DNA of 64,000 bases from Megascapheus bottae (Eukaryota > Chordata > Mammalia > Rodentia > Geomyidae): positions 46,618,358-46,682,357 of the forward strand of contig JANJXV010000004.1 of assembly GCA_024803745.1 (NCBI GenBank), in the 5' to 3' direction. Of the stretch, positions 11,294 through 23,879 are shown piece after piece. The translations under genes were made by a program, and so were the position numbers. Positions within the stretch are counted from its first letter, which is position 1; every line of letters begins with the position of its first letter. The notes below the pieces were generated by a model that saw only the letters and a list, made by a program, of their open reading frames with translations, had not been told where the DNA came from and ran no database searches.

Positions 11294-12689
11294 TTCTTTC
11301 ACTTATTCACATCTTAGGATATAAAGCTTGCCCTTTCCCAAATAATATTCCACTCTGACCTCTCATTTTATGTGTTCAAGGGCCTTTAGTATATATTCTT
11401 CACCTAGGTCTGTTTTATTGTAAATTCTTAGTCATTTATTTATGTTCTCATTAACTTGACATTTTGGAATACTGAGATTAAGTTCTTAGGTGTGTTCCAG
11501 ATCCCAGTAGCTTTTGGCTGTGTAAAACATAAGCCTATTTCGATGATGGTATTCTTTCACTTCCATGCTAATTTCTGTTGTAGACACCCATCCAGCCCTC
11601 CTCACAACATGCCTTACTCTTTTGTCCTTTCCTTCTAATATCCCGTTTCCAGGAAAATAAACAACTTTGTAACATTTATTTCTCCACTAACAACTGATTT
11701 TATTTGGGGTTGAATGAAATCTTGTTAATGCAAATGCTTTTTTCAGAAGTGTGAATGTGCAGAGGTGTCACAGAACAGGTGGAGTCTGCTTCGTGTGAAT
11801 TTGAGGCAACTTCTGGGACATAAAAGCTTTCCTCTAACATGGCTTCACGTCATTTTACCCATTTTATCAGTATTATCTCATTTCTTTTAGTCACTGTTTC
11901 ATACTCACTGAAATCTCACTTATAACCTTCCTTTATTTTCCAGGGCTTGCCAATACTTCAGGTGACTTCAGTAGGCAGGCATATGAATTCCAATTTTTTA
12001 AAATTATGGCTTTTTATCCCTGTCTCTGGTAACTCTTAAATACAGACTTCATTTTCAGAAGACTTTCCGATTCATAACAAAATTGAACAGAAATTATAGA
12101 GATTTCCCATAAATACCTCATGCACACACATTTAGTTTTGTTATTTGTTTAATATCATTCAGTCAATCACATGTCTATTTTTTTTACATTTCTTCATTTT
12201 CTATTCATTCTTTAACTCTCTGCTGGCTGAATTTCATAGCAATATTTGAACTTAAAGGCTCTATATATTTTGGATGATCTTAACTATTAACAAATCAAAG
12301 GACTTTCGCCATTGCTGTTATTTTGAATCTTGATGTTGAATTTTATCTATTGACATCCCCCTTTGTCTACAACATTCTTTTCCATTTTCCTTTCAATCTT
12401 TGCTTCTCTGTCTATCATGCTTTCCTGTCTTTACTTCTTCTTCTTCTTCCTCCTTTTAAAGTTATTTGAATTTTTATTTTATTTTAATTTTTCCTATACT
12501 CAGTCATCACTCTACTGCCTTTCTCTTTCTTTACGCAGTGCCTGGGCTTTACTATTCACACACATTCATTACCCAAACATGCTGGCTATTAGACAACCTT
12601 TATTTCCTAATATAACCTAAAACATGATAAAGTTTAAGGGACATAAAGGTAATCCATGTACATAGTAAGAAAAATAATTATTATTTTTA
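11294..12689. other. unique AT-rich sequence
   Basis: No gene or clear repeat. Open frames of 60-85 residues have no recognisable motif. Confidence 0.4.
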
Positions 12690-12840
12690 CTGCCTTTTTA
12701 ATTGTCTTTAAGTAGTTGAACAAAGAAGTTTCTATTTAACAAAGCAGGGTGGAATAAAATACATCCTGATCAATCTTATTCTTTCCAGTATTTCCACATA
12801 TCTCCCTCCTCCCCTCCTCTCAGCTCTCACTCTTTTTAGT
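12690..12840 (-). repeat. tail X repeat (L1-like 3' end), antisense
   Basis: The reverse complement contains the shared block 'ctgctttgttaaatagaaac', then 'ttctttgttcaactactt' and 'aaagacaattaaaa', preceded by a G/A-rich segment. It aligns by eye with copies at 52.6, 56.9 and 61.0 kb. Confidence 0.6.
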
Positions 12841-14171
12841 TTTGTAAGATGCACATTGAATTGTGGATTGTATCAAACTAGAACTATTTAAAAAACAAAT
12901 TGAATAGATTTTATAATGTAGCACTTTATATTTTATGCTTCAAATAAATGTTAGGACTTGTTCTTGTAGCATAGCTCTCATTATAGCCAACTGGGAATAA
13001 TATAGTCAGATATAAACACATAATAAAATCTCAAAAAAGATGTGTATTTTTATATTTGATTTTATTGATGGTTATATGTTATATTTCACATTCAAATAAA
13101 ACTGTAAATAAAACCAAAAAGTGCAAATGTCATAATAAAATATTTTTAAATACAAGTAAAATTTTTAGTCACTTGAACATAAAATTCTCATGCCAAGTGC
13201 TATAAGTGATTATTTTATTGGTCACATATAATCTTACAGTAATGATAATCGGATATTTCAAAATATCTAAATTTTATACACATACGGAGTAGATTGGTTT
13301 CTTTTCTTTTTTGCCTCAGGACATCAAAGAACATTAGAAAATCCAAACAATGTAGAGAACTTAGAAAAGTTGTCAACATATTTATTGTAAAGTAAAATTA
13401 GGCGGTGTTGATAAATCAATTGGACAGTTGGGAAATAGATTTAACCTCTGCTTTGTGTAATTAGCTTTTTCTTGGCTGCTTCTTTAAAGTCTAGTGTAGA
13501 ATTCAGTTTCATAACCTCATGTCATTCAGTTTCTTAGATTACAACTCAGCAAACCTGGTTGAAAATTGGGTTCTACCTTAGATTTATTGTGAGTTTAGTA
13601 AGTCATTTTTTCCCTCCTCTTTGAGCTTCATTTTCTCTGCCCATGAAGAAAGAAACTGTAGAACAAGATTGTAGTCTAAGCATTCTGTCAAACACAGATA
13701 TTGAAAGTCCATTGAATGTCTTGAAATAATAATCGACTCTACACACTAAATAGTCTTTAATATAAAAGGAATAGTGTAATTTTCACCCCAGGGACAAGAA
13801 TTAATGGACACTTAAAAAGCATAAAAGGAATATTTTCTGAAGATTTTACAAATAGGATTTTTTTTTCATTTTCTTTTTTGAAGGTTGAGACTAAGCTGCT
13901 TTGGATAAGTGTGTAATATTGGCTACATTCCCCTGATGTCTGATAACATGGAGCTGCTGCTGTCTAATGAACTTGCGTGTATGCATTCTTTCAACAGGTA
14001 TTTTTTCAGACTTCATTATTCTTCAATACCCCTAGTCAAGACTGAGGGTAAAACTATAAAAGATTTGGAGAGACAGAGGAAAATTATGAAAGGGGAAACA
14101 TTGATCAAGGTACATTGTGAAAAAAAGAAAGATATATTGTACTCATAAAATGTGTTAAATTAACCCCCCTT
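12841..14171. other. unique AT-rich sequence
   Basis: No gene recognised. The 79-residue plus frame at 13909-14148 has no domain. Confidence 0.4.
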
Positions 14172-14398
14172 TTTGTGGGTTGTGGGGTTTGAACCCTGGG
14201 CCTGGGGGCTGCCCCTGACCTCTTCAGCTCAAGGCTACCTCCATACCCTGGAGCCAAACTCCACTTCCCATTTTCTATAGGTTAATTGGAGCTAAGGGTC
14301 TCATGTTCTTCAGTGCTGGGACTATCTTTGAACCTGATTCTCAGATCTCAGCCTCCTGATTATCTAGGATTATAGGCATGAGCCACTGGGCCCCACAC
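14172..14398 (-). mobile_element. B1-like/ID dimeric SINE
   Basis: The + strand shows the antisense right half ('tgtggggtttgaaccctggg', 'cagctcaaggctacc'), then the linker 'ggttaattggagctaaggg', then the antisense B1-like half ('gatctcagcctcctgatta', 'ggcatgagcca'). Moderately diverged. Confidence 0.88.
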
Positions 14399-16353
14399 TT
14401 ACAAGTTTTAAACCTGATTTTATCATATTCTTGAATTCATAAGTTTGTAGCTGAATAATCTTGGGCAAGTAATTGAAACCATCTGGGCCTCATTTCCTCA
14501 GCCTTCAAATGAAAATTGTAAATGAGATGACATTTTCTCATCCTTATCTCTCTAATCCTGAAGTTGTTCAGGAGGTGAGATACTTTCTAATACATCAATA
14601 TTCTTTTCATTTTCTTTTCTTTTCTACATATATGACTCAGGTAAAACATTTTGGTAAACATTTGAAAAATGTTCAGCTTCGTAACATTTGGAATTTTCTA
14701 TTTCAAATGGAAAACTAGAAGATAATGTGGTCTTTCTGTTCCTTTTCATCACTTTCTTTGGGAAGTAAGCATCTAAGTAATGAATAAAACATCTAGCTGC
14801 ATATGTGTGCAGATGCAAATAAAATTAGGCGTTTCATAGTTGGAGCAAGGATTCCTATTCTGTCACTCTTTTCACGTTTACTGCTGCTTGGAAAGGCAGG
14901 GGTGGGAGTGGAGAAAGAGTTATAGAGAGAATCACATAGAGAGAAACAGAGAGAGACAGAGAATTTACATCCATGGCTACACATGAAGAGATTGTTTTGC
15001 AGGAGTGAGAAGGCAAAGTAACACACCTTCAAACTCATGGAAAACTTTTTAAAGCAGGCAATTGAGATATTAGACAATCTGAGGCAATTCTCTGGAGATT
15101 TGATAGACGCCCCAAGGACCTACCTTGAGACATCTGGGGATTACTTAAACTACCCACAGTGCTTCTACCTGTAAAAGATATTGTTCTTACCAGAAAAAAA
15201 TGAAAAAAGATTGCTTACCTATTGTCACCTTGAGACACAGCCCCAATCAACCAGAGAAGCTGAGGAGTTTCCCAGGTTTTATAACTCACAATGAGACAAA
15301 AATATTAAAGTTAATTATTTTTTAAAAAAGTATTAAAAACCACACCATCCCACATTGAAATGAATAATAAAATTTCTACAGTGACTGAACAGTCTGTGAT
15401 GGTGTGGATTTATGTCACGGATGTTGACCCATTTGTAATGAACTTTACTACCCTAGGAGGGTTAAATTCTGCTTGAACTCCTACTTAAAGCAATCTGAAA
15501 ACCAATAAAAATCCTAATGTCTCTACTTTTCTGCATTTACATGTCTGGTACCACATGATGCTGAAAAGAGAAGTTAAGATGAAATAGACCTCAACATGTG
15601 TTTCAATAATTCCGAGAAATGAATGCTCATGTGGATGCTTTCTATAGGAAGACAGCCATGTAAGAGATAACAGAAAGTGGCCGTGTGGGAGAGGACTGAC
15701 TCAACAACTATGGAGTGTGTAGTATATGAGTTACCTGTTCATATGGCGTGCTGAAAACTTATGAACGCTGATACCCACTATGCCCCGAGTGTCTCATTTT
15801 CAAACAGTCATTTATGGGTGTGAAAGGATGCCTGGGAGAGCAGAAGGGTTGTGTGTCAATCAAAGCTAATCACTGGTACAGGCGGAGGGCTTTTGTTGGC
15901 CTCCATGCTCTAAGCTGTGCTTCCACATCTGTGTTTGAAGAGATTAGAGAGGTGCTTCATAGAAGAACTGTATTAGTTAAAGCTGATCGGCAGTATTTGG
16001 AATAAACCATGAAAAAGTTGAGTGCCAGAAGGGAAGGCATGAAAAGTAGGAGGTAGAAACTAATGAGAGTTATGCCCCCCCAACCATCTCTGCCATTCAG
16101 GTTTGGAGTCTGCTCAGTGGAGGGCATTACCAGGTGCCACCCTCCTGACACGACCTGACACACAGGCAGCAGCTCATCCAAGAAAGCCTGAAAGTCAAAG
16201 TCAATGTTGTTTTTATTTTTTTTTTCTCAGTGACAGGCATGACATGATCTGGCAAAGGTGCTTCACAGAAAACAGATTAGCCCAGGTGAGTAAGTGGGAT
16301 TATAGGACCAAGGATGGGAAAGAAGAAAAAGTGAAAAAGACCAGAGCAAAAGG

Positions 16354-16355
<2 letters not shown>
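14399..16355. other. unique sequence
   Basis: No gene found and no SINE or L1 recognised. The stretch 15800-16050 is less AT-rich and has TCF/LEF-like 'atcaaag' (15859-15865). It may belong to the repeat-free block further right. Open frames at 15814-16005 and 16103-16420 lack motifs, and the second ends in a GA microsatellite. Confidence 0.4.

Positions 16356-16412
<57 letters not shown>
16356..16412. repeat. (GA)n microsatellite
   Basis: About 28 perfect GA units. Overlapping frames made of alternating Arg-Glu or Ser-Leu are artefacts of this repeat. Confidence 0.98.
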
Positions 16413-16414
<2 letters not shown>

Positions 16415-16539
16415 AGATAAGACCTGTCCCACTTCTCCCTGCATGAAGGCCATACATGGGCAAATAAATTATGAGTGACAAGTATTTGAACCAATAAAGA
16501 GGGCACTATATTTTATATGCAGTAAATTTAATTCCAGAT

Positions 16540-17240
16540 TGTGTTTCACCTCAGCAGGGTGACATGTTTATTGCCAGTGAAAGATGAAAGCCGAGGGAGT
16601 TAGAGACAAGCGTCAGCACTTCTAGTGGGTACCCGCAAAATGAAGATTTGACAGACCGGTGGCTGAGCCCTTGAAATGAAATGCCAGATCAAATTTTACC
16701 CCAAAGGGGTCAGATGTACTGTCATGCCCCCAAACGCGCAATACCAGCTGAATAAATGAGCCCAGTTCAGCAGAGAGCAAGAGGCCAAGAGCATGCTCTG
16801 CGAATTTCTGCTCCCAGGATCATCTGTGGCTTCAAGTACAGCAAGTGCAGGAATGAGGGGTGTCTGCTGAAGGATGAGGGGGGTGGCCGAGGATGCAAAA
16901 TGCTGCTGCCTCTGTGGGGCTCTAAGTGTTGTTTTAAAAATCTATTAAACCGATCGAAAAGTAGAAGTGAGTCTAAATTGATCTGCCTATCTCTCAATTT
17001 CGTCCTACAAGCGCTCAGCTCAGGTGTTCAATTTATTGAACCATAACCCCTTTTTAAACAATCAACATCAACACACAATAAATATGCTCAGCAAGGGCAA
17101 TATTTACATGCACACAACTCATTGTTTTGGAAGATTTATTTAAGGGGGATACCGATGGGAATTGCATCCCAGATTCTTGAGGAGCCACACTGTGCCACAG
17201 TGGCATATGGGCATGCTTCCTGATACTGCAGAGAGCAGCA
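16540..17240. promoter_or_regulatory. candidate conserved non-coding element
   Basis: About 700 bp without any SINE, L1 or simple repeat. It retains at least ten CpGs (for example 'acccgcaaa' near 16631, 'aaacgcgcaat' near 16733, 'aaaccgatcg' near 16949, 'tttcgtcctacaagcgctc' near 16998), in a window where CpG is otherwise rare. No continuous coding frame with a recognisable domain crosses it. A CpG-retaining repeat-free island in a gene desert is typical of a constrained enhancer, but conservation was not measured. Confidence 0.35.
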
Positions 17241-17329
17241 GGTAGAGCTGAATCTCTTTCTCAGGGGCTCTGTTACCAGCTGAAAATGTGCAGAGAGATT
17301 TGTGTTGTAATCTGTATGTGAATATGCCC

Positions 17330-17450
17330 TTCAGTTAAGAGAGAGAGAGGGAGGGAGGAGGGATGAAGAGAAAGAAGAAAGTAAATAAGAAGAGAGGGGA
17401 AGTGAGAGGAAGTAGGGAAAGAAAGAAGAAAGGGTGGAAAGGAAGGAAAA
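17330..17450. repeat. purine-rich GA/GGAA low-complexity tract
   Basis: About 120 bp almost entirely of A and G on the + strand, of irregular repeat unit. Confidence 0.85.
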
Positions 17451-19732
17451 TTGTTGCTAAAGAAAGACCATAGAAAGATAGTTTTTTTAGATAATTTCTT
17501 TAATGATGTTAATAATGGTATCCAATAGGACAGCCAATATTTTCTCTCTGCACTTACAAAATAGGTTCTAGCATCCAATATATAGATTGGGCTAGTCAAG
17601 TGCTTTCAAACTCATTTGTGTAGACATAGTGTCATCAACTCTTGAATCAATCACAAGGGTTAACATTTTAATCAGTTCCTTGCAGTGACCCTGTCCTACA
17701 GGGCAGACAGTGAGACTCTTCCACATATTTGTCACATAAATATATAAAGATGAAGATGATGTAACATCTCTGGATGCTATTCTTTCCATGTCTAACATTT
17801 TCTCATAATTTACTCATTTCTTCTTTTCCACAACTTCTACCTATTGCCACCAAAGGGAAAGAGAACAATTACTGGCTTTCCCTGTGTAGGTCTCAAAATT
17901 TGAATAGTGCTACTCATACCAGCCCCCCCCCATTGATCTTTGGAGTGTAAAAGGACTCATTTCCTGTAAGAGTGAAGTCACATTTGGCTAATAGAGCTCT
18001 GGAACCTACAGAAGGAAGCTGGCATCCTCTAGGTGACTTTTGAGGACCCAGGAGCAGTTATGGTTCAGGTAAGAACCTCTACAACAGACTGTAATTATCT
18101 CACGTATTCCTAGGAGGGTCACAAAGGGGAATTTCTGATGGCTAGAATGTGTTTAAAACTACATTTTTGTAAGACTTTTGGATAGTAGTGATCCAAAGGA
18201 CATATCTATGGATAAAAAAATACTTCGCTGTGCAATTTAAAATCATCTACCACCATTGCCAAGGGCTGTGGTCTCGCATTGTTTCATGCATGTCTGCTTA
18301 TCTCTGGTCAAGTTACGTTTTATGATCATTTTCTTTCTTATTTTTGTTATACCTAGCACAGCACTGATGCATTGTTCAAGCTCATTTCCTCCATGCTATT
18401 TTAATGATTCCAGACGTCTTTGTCAGTTGTTTCTCTAACAAAATCACTTTTCCCCCTAACTCCACATGCTCTCACCCACTGTGTCTCCGTGTTCCCCATT
18501 CTTTCTTTGTCCCTGCCCCATTAGATTCCTTTATTGATTCTTTGCAGAATTTTTGTGTGAGCTGTGCTGGGAACATAGTCCTATTTGTTTGATGTATGCC
18601 TTTTCTATTGGCCAAAGAACCAAACAAGACTCCATAGGCTTTTAAATACAAAGTCATTACCTGTACATTGCAAATAATGATACATTTTTATTGCTCTCCT
18701 CTTTTCTTGCTTTTCATTCTAACAGCTCAGAAACCTTGTTGTCAACTAATTTTAATATCTTCTTCCAAATTGCTCTTATATATATATTTCTTGATTTCCA
18801 AACCTACAACCAAATCTAGCATGCAGACTCTTTCAGCCCAGGTCACATTAGAGACTGAACTGAAACCCTCTCTCTCTCTCTCAGATACAGTTTCTTGAGA
18901 GTCATTTCTTTTTTGCATGGCTGAGGTTTGTCATATACAGTGGTAAAGCGTAGATAATTATTACTTCCATAACTAGCACAGAATAGTTGCTCAATAGTTG
19001 GTTCTTCATTATTGACGACAAGTGCTTCTCTGTCCTAAAAATGATGTCACAGCCCCTTTCTTTTTGTTTTGTCATACATTCTTAAGTGTTTTCTTTTATT
19101 CTCTTCTGTCAGTAGGACTTGATTTTAAAGTCCCTCCTGCTAGAAACCTCTCACCAAGTGCTTTCAAAGTCTGCATGCCAGAAAGAGAATTAGTAGACAC
19201 TGTGTGGGTTATGTTTAGTGTAATTCTATATAGCTCATGTAATTTAAGATTATAGTTTGGAAGAGTACCCAAATCTATTCGATAACAACTTCTGTTAAAT
19301 TATGCTAAATGCCCCATGCATATTTGCATATTTAAGTCCTAGCCATCTTTTAGGATCCAATTTAAATGTCTGCCCTCCTCCGTGCATCCTCCTCTCAGTT
19401 CATTATATGAGTGACTCTTAGGATATTTGGTTCTAGAGAAAGGATTCTCTAGTTTTCAAGGCAGATTTGCTGCCTTGACTTGAATTGCATATTATCAGAT
19501 GCTTTGCTTGACCTGAACATACTATGTTTACCATAATGGAGGTGTGTGGAGGATGAACACATGGAGTAAGGGAAGAGTTAAGTTCAATCCGATAAATGCT
19601 TCCTGAAGATCTAGAAGCCAGAAGTCTGGTGGTAAAAATATAGAAGTGCTTAAAACCTCCACCTCACAAGATTTTGCATTTTAGAAGGCCTGGAAACAAA
19701 CATGAGAAAAGAATATCAAGTGTAAAAGAAAC
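17451..19732. other. unique sequence
   Basis: No gene, SINE or L1 recognised over about 2.3 kb. A short (TC)n run lies near 18868-18880. Open frames up to 77 residues have no motif. Confidence 0.4.
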
Positions 19733-19749
19733 AAGAATAAGATACTCTG

Positions 19750-19887
19750 GGGAGGGAAATGGGGGACAAAAACATGAGCAGGGGTATCAATGTTTGGGAA
19801 ATTACCTCACAAATGTAACTGTAACCTTTCTATACATTACTATGACAATAAAAAATAAAATAAAAAAGAATATATTCAATGGAAAAA
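19750..19887 (+). mobile_element. very short L1 3'-end insertion with perfect TSD
   Basis: A 138-bp copy of the L1 3' UTR end. It starts in the G-rich tract (gggagggaaatggggg) and runs through 'ggggtatcaatgtttggg' to 'atgacaataaaaaataaaa'. It is flanked by a 17-bp perfect duplication, aagaataagatactctg, at 19733-19749 and 19888-19904. Confidence 0.95.
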
Positions 19888-19904
19888 AAGAATAAGATAC
19901 TCTG

Positions 19905-21537
19905 TCAGTGCTAACTGACACTGTGAGTATAATGAATCATGGGTAGAAAGGTGAAGATAAATTGGAGTTGACTCTACTAAGATTATTATCTCTGGAAAGT
20001 TTTGGATAGATTATTTTTCTAATCTGTAGGCACCCATCCTTGTATCCTCAAACAGTGACAAGCTGGTAAATATTGAGTGAATAGAAAAGCAAATGGCATA
20101 GAGTTCTGTTCTGTTCACAGGACTGGGTTATTTTCTCACATTTAGTGATCTTAGAAAAGTCTGGAGTGTATGAATTTTAGAGGATATGTTCATTCCTAAG
20201 AAAAGTCATTTGTGTGGCAATCTGTAGAATTTAACATGAAATTGATTATAAATGAGTCAAAGTTGAACTGAATTTGAATGAACAGAGGCTGGGTTGAGAC
20301 CAGGGAAATAAACAAGAGAAAGAGTTGCAATTATAGTGTAAAAATGAACATTTTAGAGCAATGTTGAATAAAAATATTGCCTGGGGATAGCAAAGTTCAC
20401 TTGTGCTTACACTGCTAAAATTTGTTTTTAGCTCTTCCATATATTCTTCCTGCAGAAGGTGTTAATTGATGTTGGCATTGAATCTTTTGAAGTGGTGGGA
20501 ATTCATGCTTTAAAATGTCCAATTAGCTGCAAAAATGAATGACGGAATGGGTGACTGAATATTTTTAAAGGAGCACCTTTCATTTGAGGGCATCTAAAAT
20601 GCTGCCCAAAAACAGCTTCCAAAGAACTTTGCTTCAAGTTTTGCTCTGTCTCCATACAGAGTTAGTATAGAGCCTTCTGAAAGAGAATGCACACATATTA
20701 CTTTAGAATGCCAAGTGTTATCCTGAATGTTATCCTATAACAAGCAGCCCATTCCCCTCCACCCCTGCCACTAAAACCCACTGTAGGACTGCATTTGAAT
20801 AAAAAAGTCCATAAACTTATCTTATTAAACAAAATATCATTGTTTCAAATGGAGATCAGGCAGTCTTCCCAGACTTGTGACAATAAACTTCATGGTGCTC
20901 ATGTCATTGTATAGCAGGTCATTTTTCTGGTCTTCTTTATGTAAAAGTGCAAGAGGATCATTATTCTTAGGTAAAGGAATGCAGAAGGTGGCTATGATTT
21001 TCATGCAGTTGAATGAAATAGAGGCCCAACCAAGGCCTTTGATGGCAAGATAAAGAAAATACCAATGAAAATACAAGTGGAGGCTATGTTATACAACCCA
21101 TGTGTAGCAATTGCTAGACAAAAAGTTATTTCACAAATTGCCAGGACAAATATTGATAAGGCATAGTTCTAGAGCTAATTGTGTGATGAGTATTGGAGAC
21201 GGATGTAGGAAAGAGTGTGCCAGAACTGTTTCCTACGAACTCGTAAGAGGCAACGGTTCAGTTTTCGGGATTTTGTTGTTTATAATGTATGGATATGAGA
21301 AAATAAACATAGGACTCAATAAGTGATATTCATAGGAAAAGTGGTACTCTAACTTGTTAGTTCTGCTCCACAATACTTTACTATGATCTGTGATGTTGAG
21401 GTCTATATTTTGGATCAACAGTGAAATCATGTGAGCTTTTTTAATCTGTTCCCCACCATTCTCTAAAGTCACATTGGTAGCTTGGAATTGGTCTGTTACA
21501 AATCCAGGCTACTGCCCTTCTCCCCTCAGTGAGAATA
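19905..21537. other. unique sequence
   Basis: No gene or repeat recognised. The frames at 20837-21076 (minus) and 21111-21326 (plus) have no domain. Confidence 0.4.
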
Positions 21538-21673
21538 GACCTCCTCCTCCTCCTCCTTCTCCTCCTCCTCCTCCTCCTCCTCCTCCTCCTCCTCCTCCTC
21601 CTCCTCCTCCTCCTCCTCTTCCTCGTCTTCCTCTTCCTCCTCCTCCTCCACCTCCTCCTCCTCCTCCTCCTCC

Positions 21674-21705
<32 letters not shown>

Positions 21706-22257
21706 TTTCCCCTCCCCCTCTCTCCTCCCCCTCCCTTCTCCCCCCTCTCCTCCTCCTCCTCCTCCTCCTCCTCCTCCTCCTCCTCCTCCTCCTCCTCCTC
21801 CTCCTCCTCCTCCTCCTCTTCTTCTTCTTCTTCTTCTTCTTCTTCTTCTTCTTCTTCTTCTTCTTCTTCTTCTTCATCTTCTTCTTCTTTCCCCTCCCCC
21901 TCCCTCTCCCTCCTCCCCCTCCCTCCCTCCCTCCTCCTCCTCCTCCTCCTCTTCTTCTTCTTCTTTCCCCTCCCCCTCCCCCTCCCTCCTCCCCCTCCCT
22001 CCTCCCCCTCCCTCCCTCCTCCTCCTCCTCCTCCTCCTCCTCCTCTTCTCCTTCTTCTTCTTCTTCTTCTTCTTCTTCTTCTTCTTCTTCTTCTTCTTCT
22101 TCTTCTTCTTCTTCTTCTTCTTCTTCTTCTTTCCCCTCCCCCTCCCTCCTCCCCCTCCCTCCTCCTCCTCCTCCTCCTCCTCCTCGTCCTCCTCCTCCTC
22201 TTCTCCCTCCTCCTCCTCCTCCTCCTCCTCCTCCTCCTTCTTCTTCTTCTTCTCCCT
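21538..22257. repeat. 720-bp polypyrimidine tract of CTC/CTT triplets with higher-order units
   Basis: The + strand is almost purely C and T, with only a few isolated purines. Blocks of (TCC)n and (TTC)n alternate. A non-triplet module beginning 'tctttcccctccccctc' recurs about four times (near 21705, 21885, 21961 and 22128), so the tract is a decayed higher-order tandem repeat rather than a plain microsatellite. Proline, leucine, serine, lysine, arginine or glutamate homopolymer frames over it (up to 264 residues) are artefacts. Confidence 0.97.
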
Positions 22258-22345
22258 TGTGGACTTGAACTCTAGGACTGGGCGCTGTCGTTGAGACATT
22301 CAGCTTAAGACTAACTCTAAAACTTGAGCCACAGCACCACTATAG
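22258..22345 (-). mobile_element. ID-like right-half SINE fragment
   Basis: The + strand shows 'ttgtggacttgaactctagg' then 'aaacttgagccacagcacca', matching the antisense right half of the local SINEs. Its A-tail would lie where the pyrimidine tract is, suggesting the tract grew from the SINE tail. Confidence 0.7.
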
Positions 22346-23879
22346 ACATAATTTCTTATGCAAATTTAGACTGCTGAGTTAAATAGGAATTTGTGTAGAA
22401 CAACCTCTTGTCTTAGAAAGTTAAAAAGATATGTCTGTATAGATCCTGTGGCAATGGACAACATTTGTGTGGTGCACTGTAATTTGTGGAAACATGTTAA
22501 GGAATTAAATTTCCCTATCTAACAACTCCAATTTTCCCTGAATAATTTTTTTCCTGAATATTAATGCTTAGAAAGTGTACATTAATTTAGAAAAGTTCAT
22601 TCCCACTGAATATGATACTTAGTTAGCCCTACTAAATATAGTATGAGTTTAGCTAGAAGTGATAGTAATTGAATAACAGTAGCATATATCAGAAGGGCAT
22701 CAAGTCCCCAGATTTCCCTACTTCTTGCATTTTAGCATCTTGATCCTTTCAAGTTGAAAAAGTGGTCCAGAAAAAGGGAACAAGGGGGAAAAACCAGGGG
22801 CAGAATTTGTAAGCAACTATTATTTCCTTATGGAGATATTATGTCACATTTACTTTTCTAGGCTGAAAGCCAAAAGTGACAACACTTTTTATGGTATTTA
22901 TTGCAGTTATGAATTCATGAAAAGAAGTGTTCTTTTCCTGCTCATTGAACTCCTATGGCTTCATCTAGCCAATTCAATTAAAATAATTTCTATCTAATTA
23001 AAATAATAATAATAAACTTTTATAAGATAGCCAGGATTATACACACACTGAATATACAATAACAGTATATGTATATAAAGACACAAAATATTTATTAGCA
23101 TTTTGTATATGTACATATAAAAACAGACATGCAATATGTGTTCTACCATTCTATATATATTTGTTAAAAATATATGTGCATATTCTTTTAGACAACATAC
23201 AGTACATTGAAAATGTTGTGGCTATGGGTGAACATATGTATTTCAATTAAATTTTTTTGAGCTGCTGGAATATTTGATCAGAATTTATTAGATAATGTTT
23301 ATAGTAGGAAAGAAACAGCATTTTTTGTCTTTCAAGCAAACCTCTTCTATAAGCCAAGCAAGAGCAAGGATAAAGAAATCATATTTCTTTTTGATTGTTA
23401 TTATTAAGGAGCTAGACAAAGGGATTACAATTCCATAATTCAGATAATGAGCATAATTCTTTTGGGACAATGTCAACTTTTCCTTTGCTTTCCCTCATTT
23501 TTCCCTGCCCACAGGTTGTATAGTTCATTTTATACATAGTGTATGTTGAATGCCATGACTGTATCTGTTCACGCTCCCTCCCTCCTTTCCTGTGCACCTC
23601 CTTTTGTTCCCCAAATAACAACAAACAACACCAAGAATAACAACACACCAGACTTGTTTGGGTTCCTCCCCTGAGAGTCTCCTCATTTAGTCTGTTTGTG
23701 TGTAAATACCTAGAACACAGCTCAGAGAGACAAACAACATAGGCTTTCTCTCATACGTGTAAGCTAGATCTTAATAACTTGTATAATAACTTCTGTAGCC
23801 TCTATGAATTTACACAAGAAGTCAGTATTTCTAATGGAGACTACATTGTTTCATACTTTTGTGTGACCAAAGGCCAACA
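22346..23879. other. unique AT-rich sequence
   Basis: No gene, SINE or L1 recognised. The minus frame at 23412-23648 has no domain. Confidence 0.4.

Noticed and set aside
16103..16506. Open frames with Arg-Glu or Ser-Leu runs
   Set aside because: Generated by the (GA)n microsatellite at 16356-16412. The same applies to frames over 27839-27908, 28617-28692 and 61434-61582.
21474..22299. Long open frames (up to 264 residues) on both strands, rich in Pro, Leu, Ser, Lys or Glu
   Set aside because: They are the frame translations of the CTC/CTT triplet tract. A triplet repeat without stops is open in every frame, so length carries no evidence of coding.
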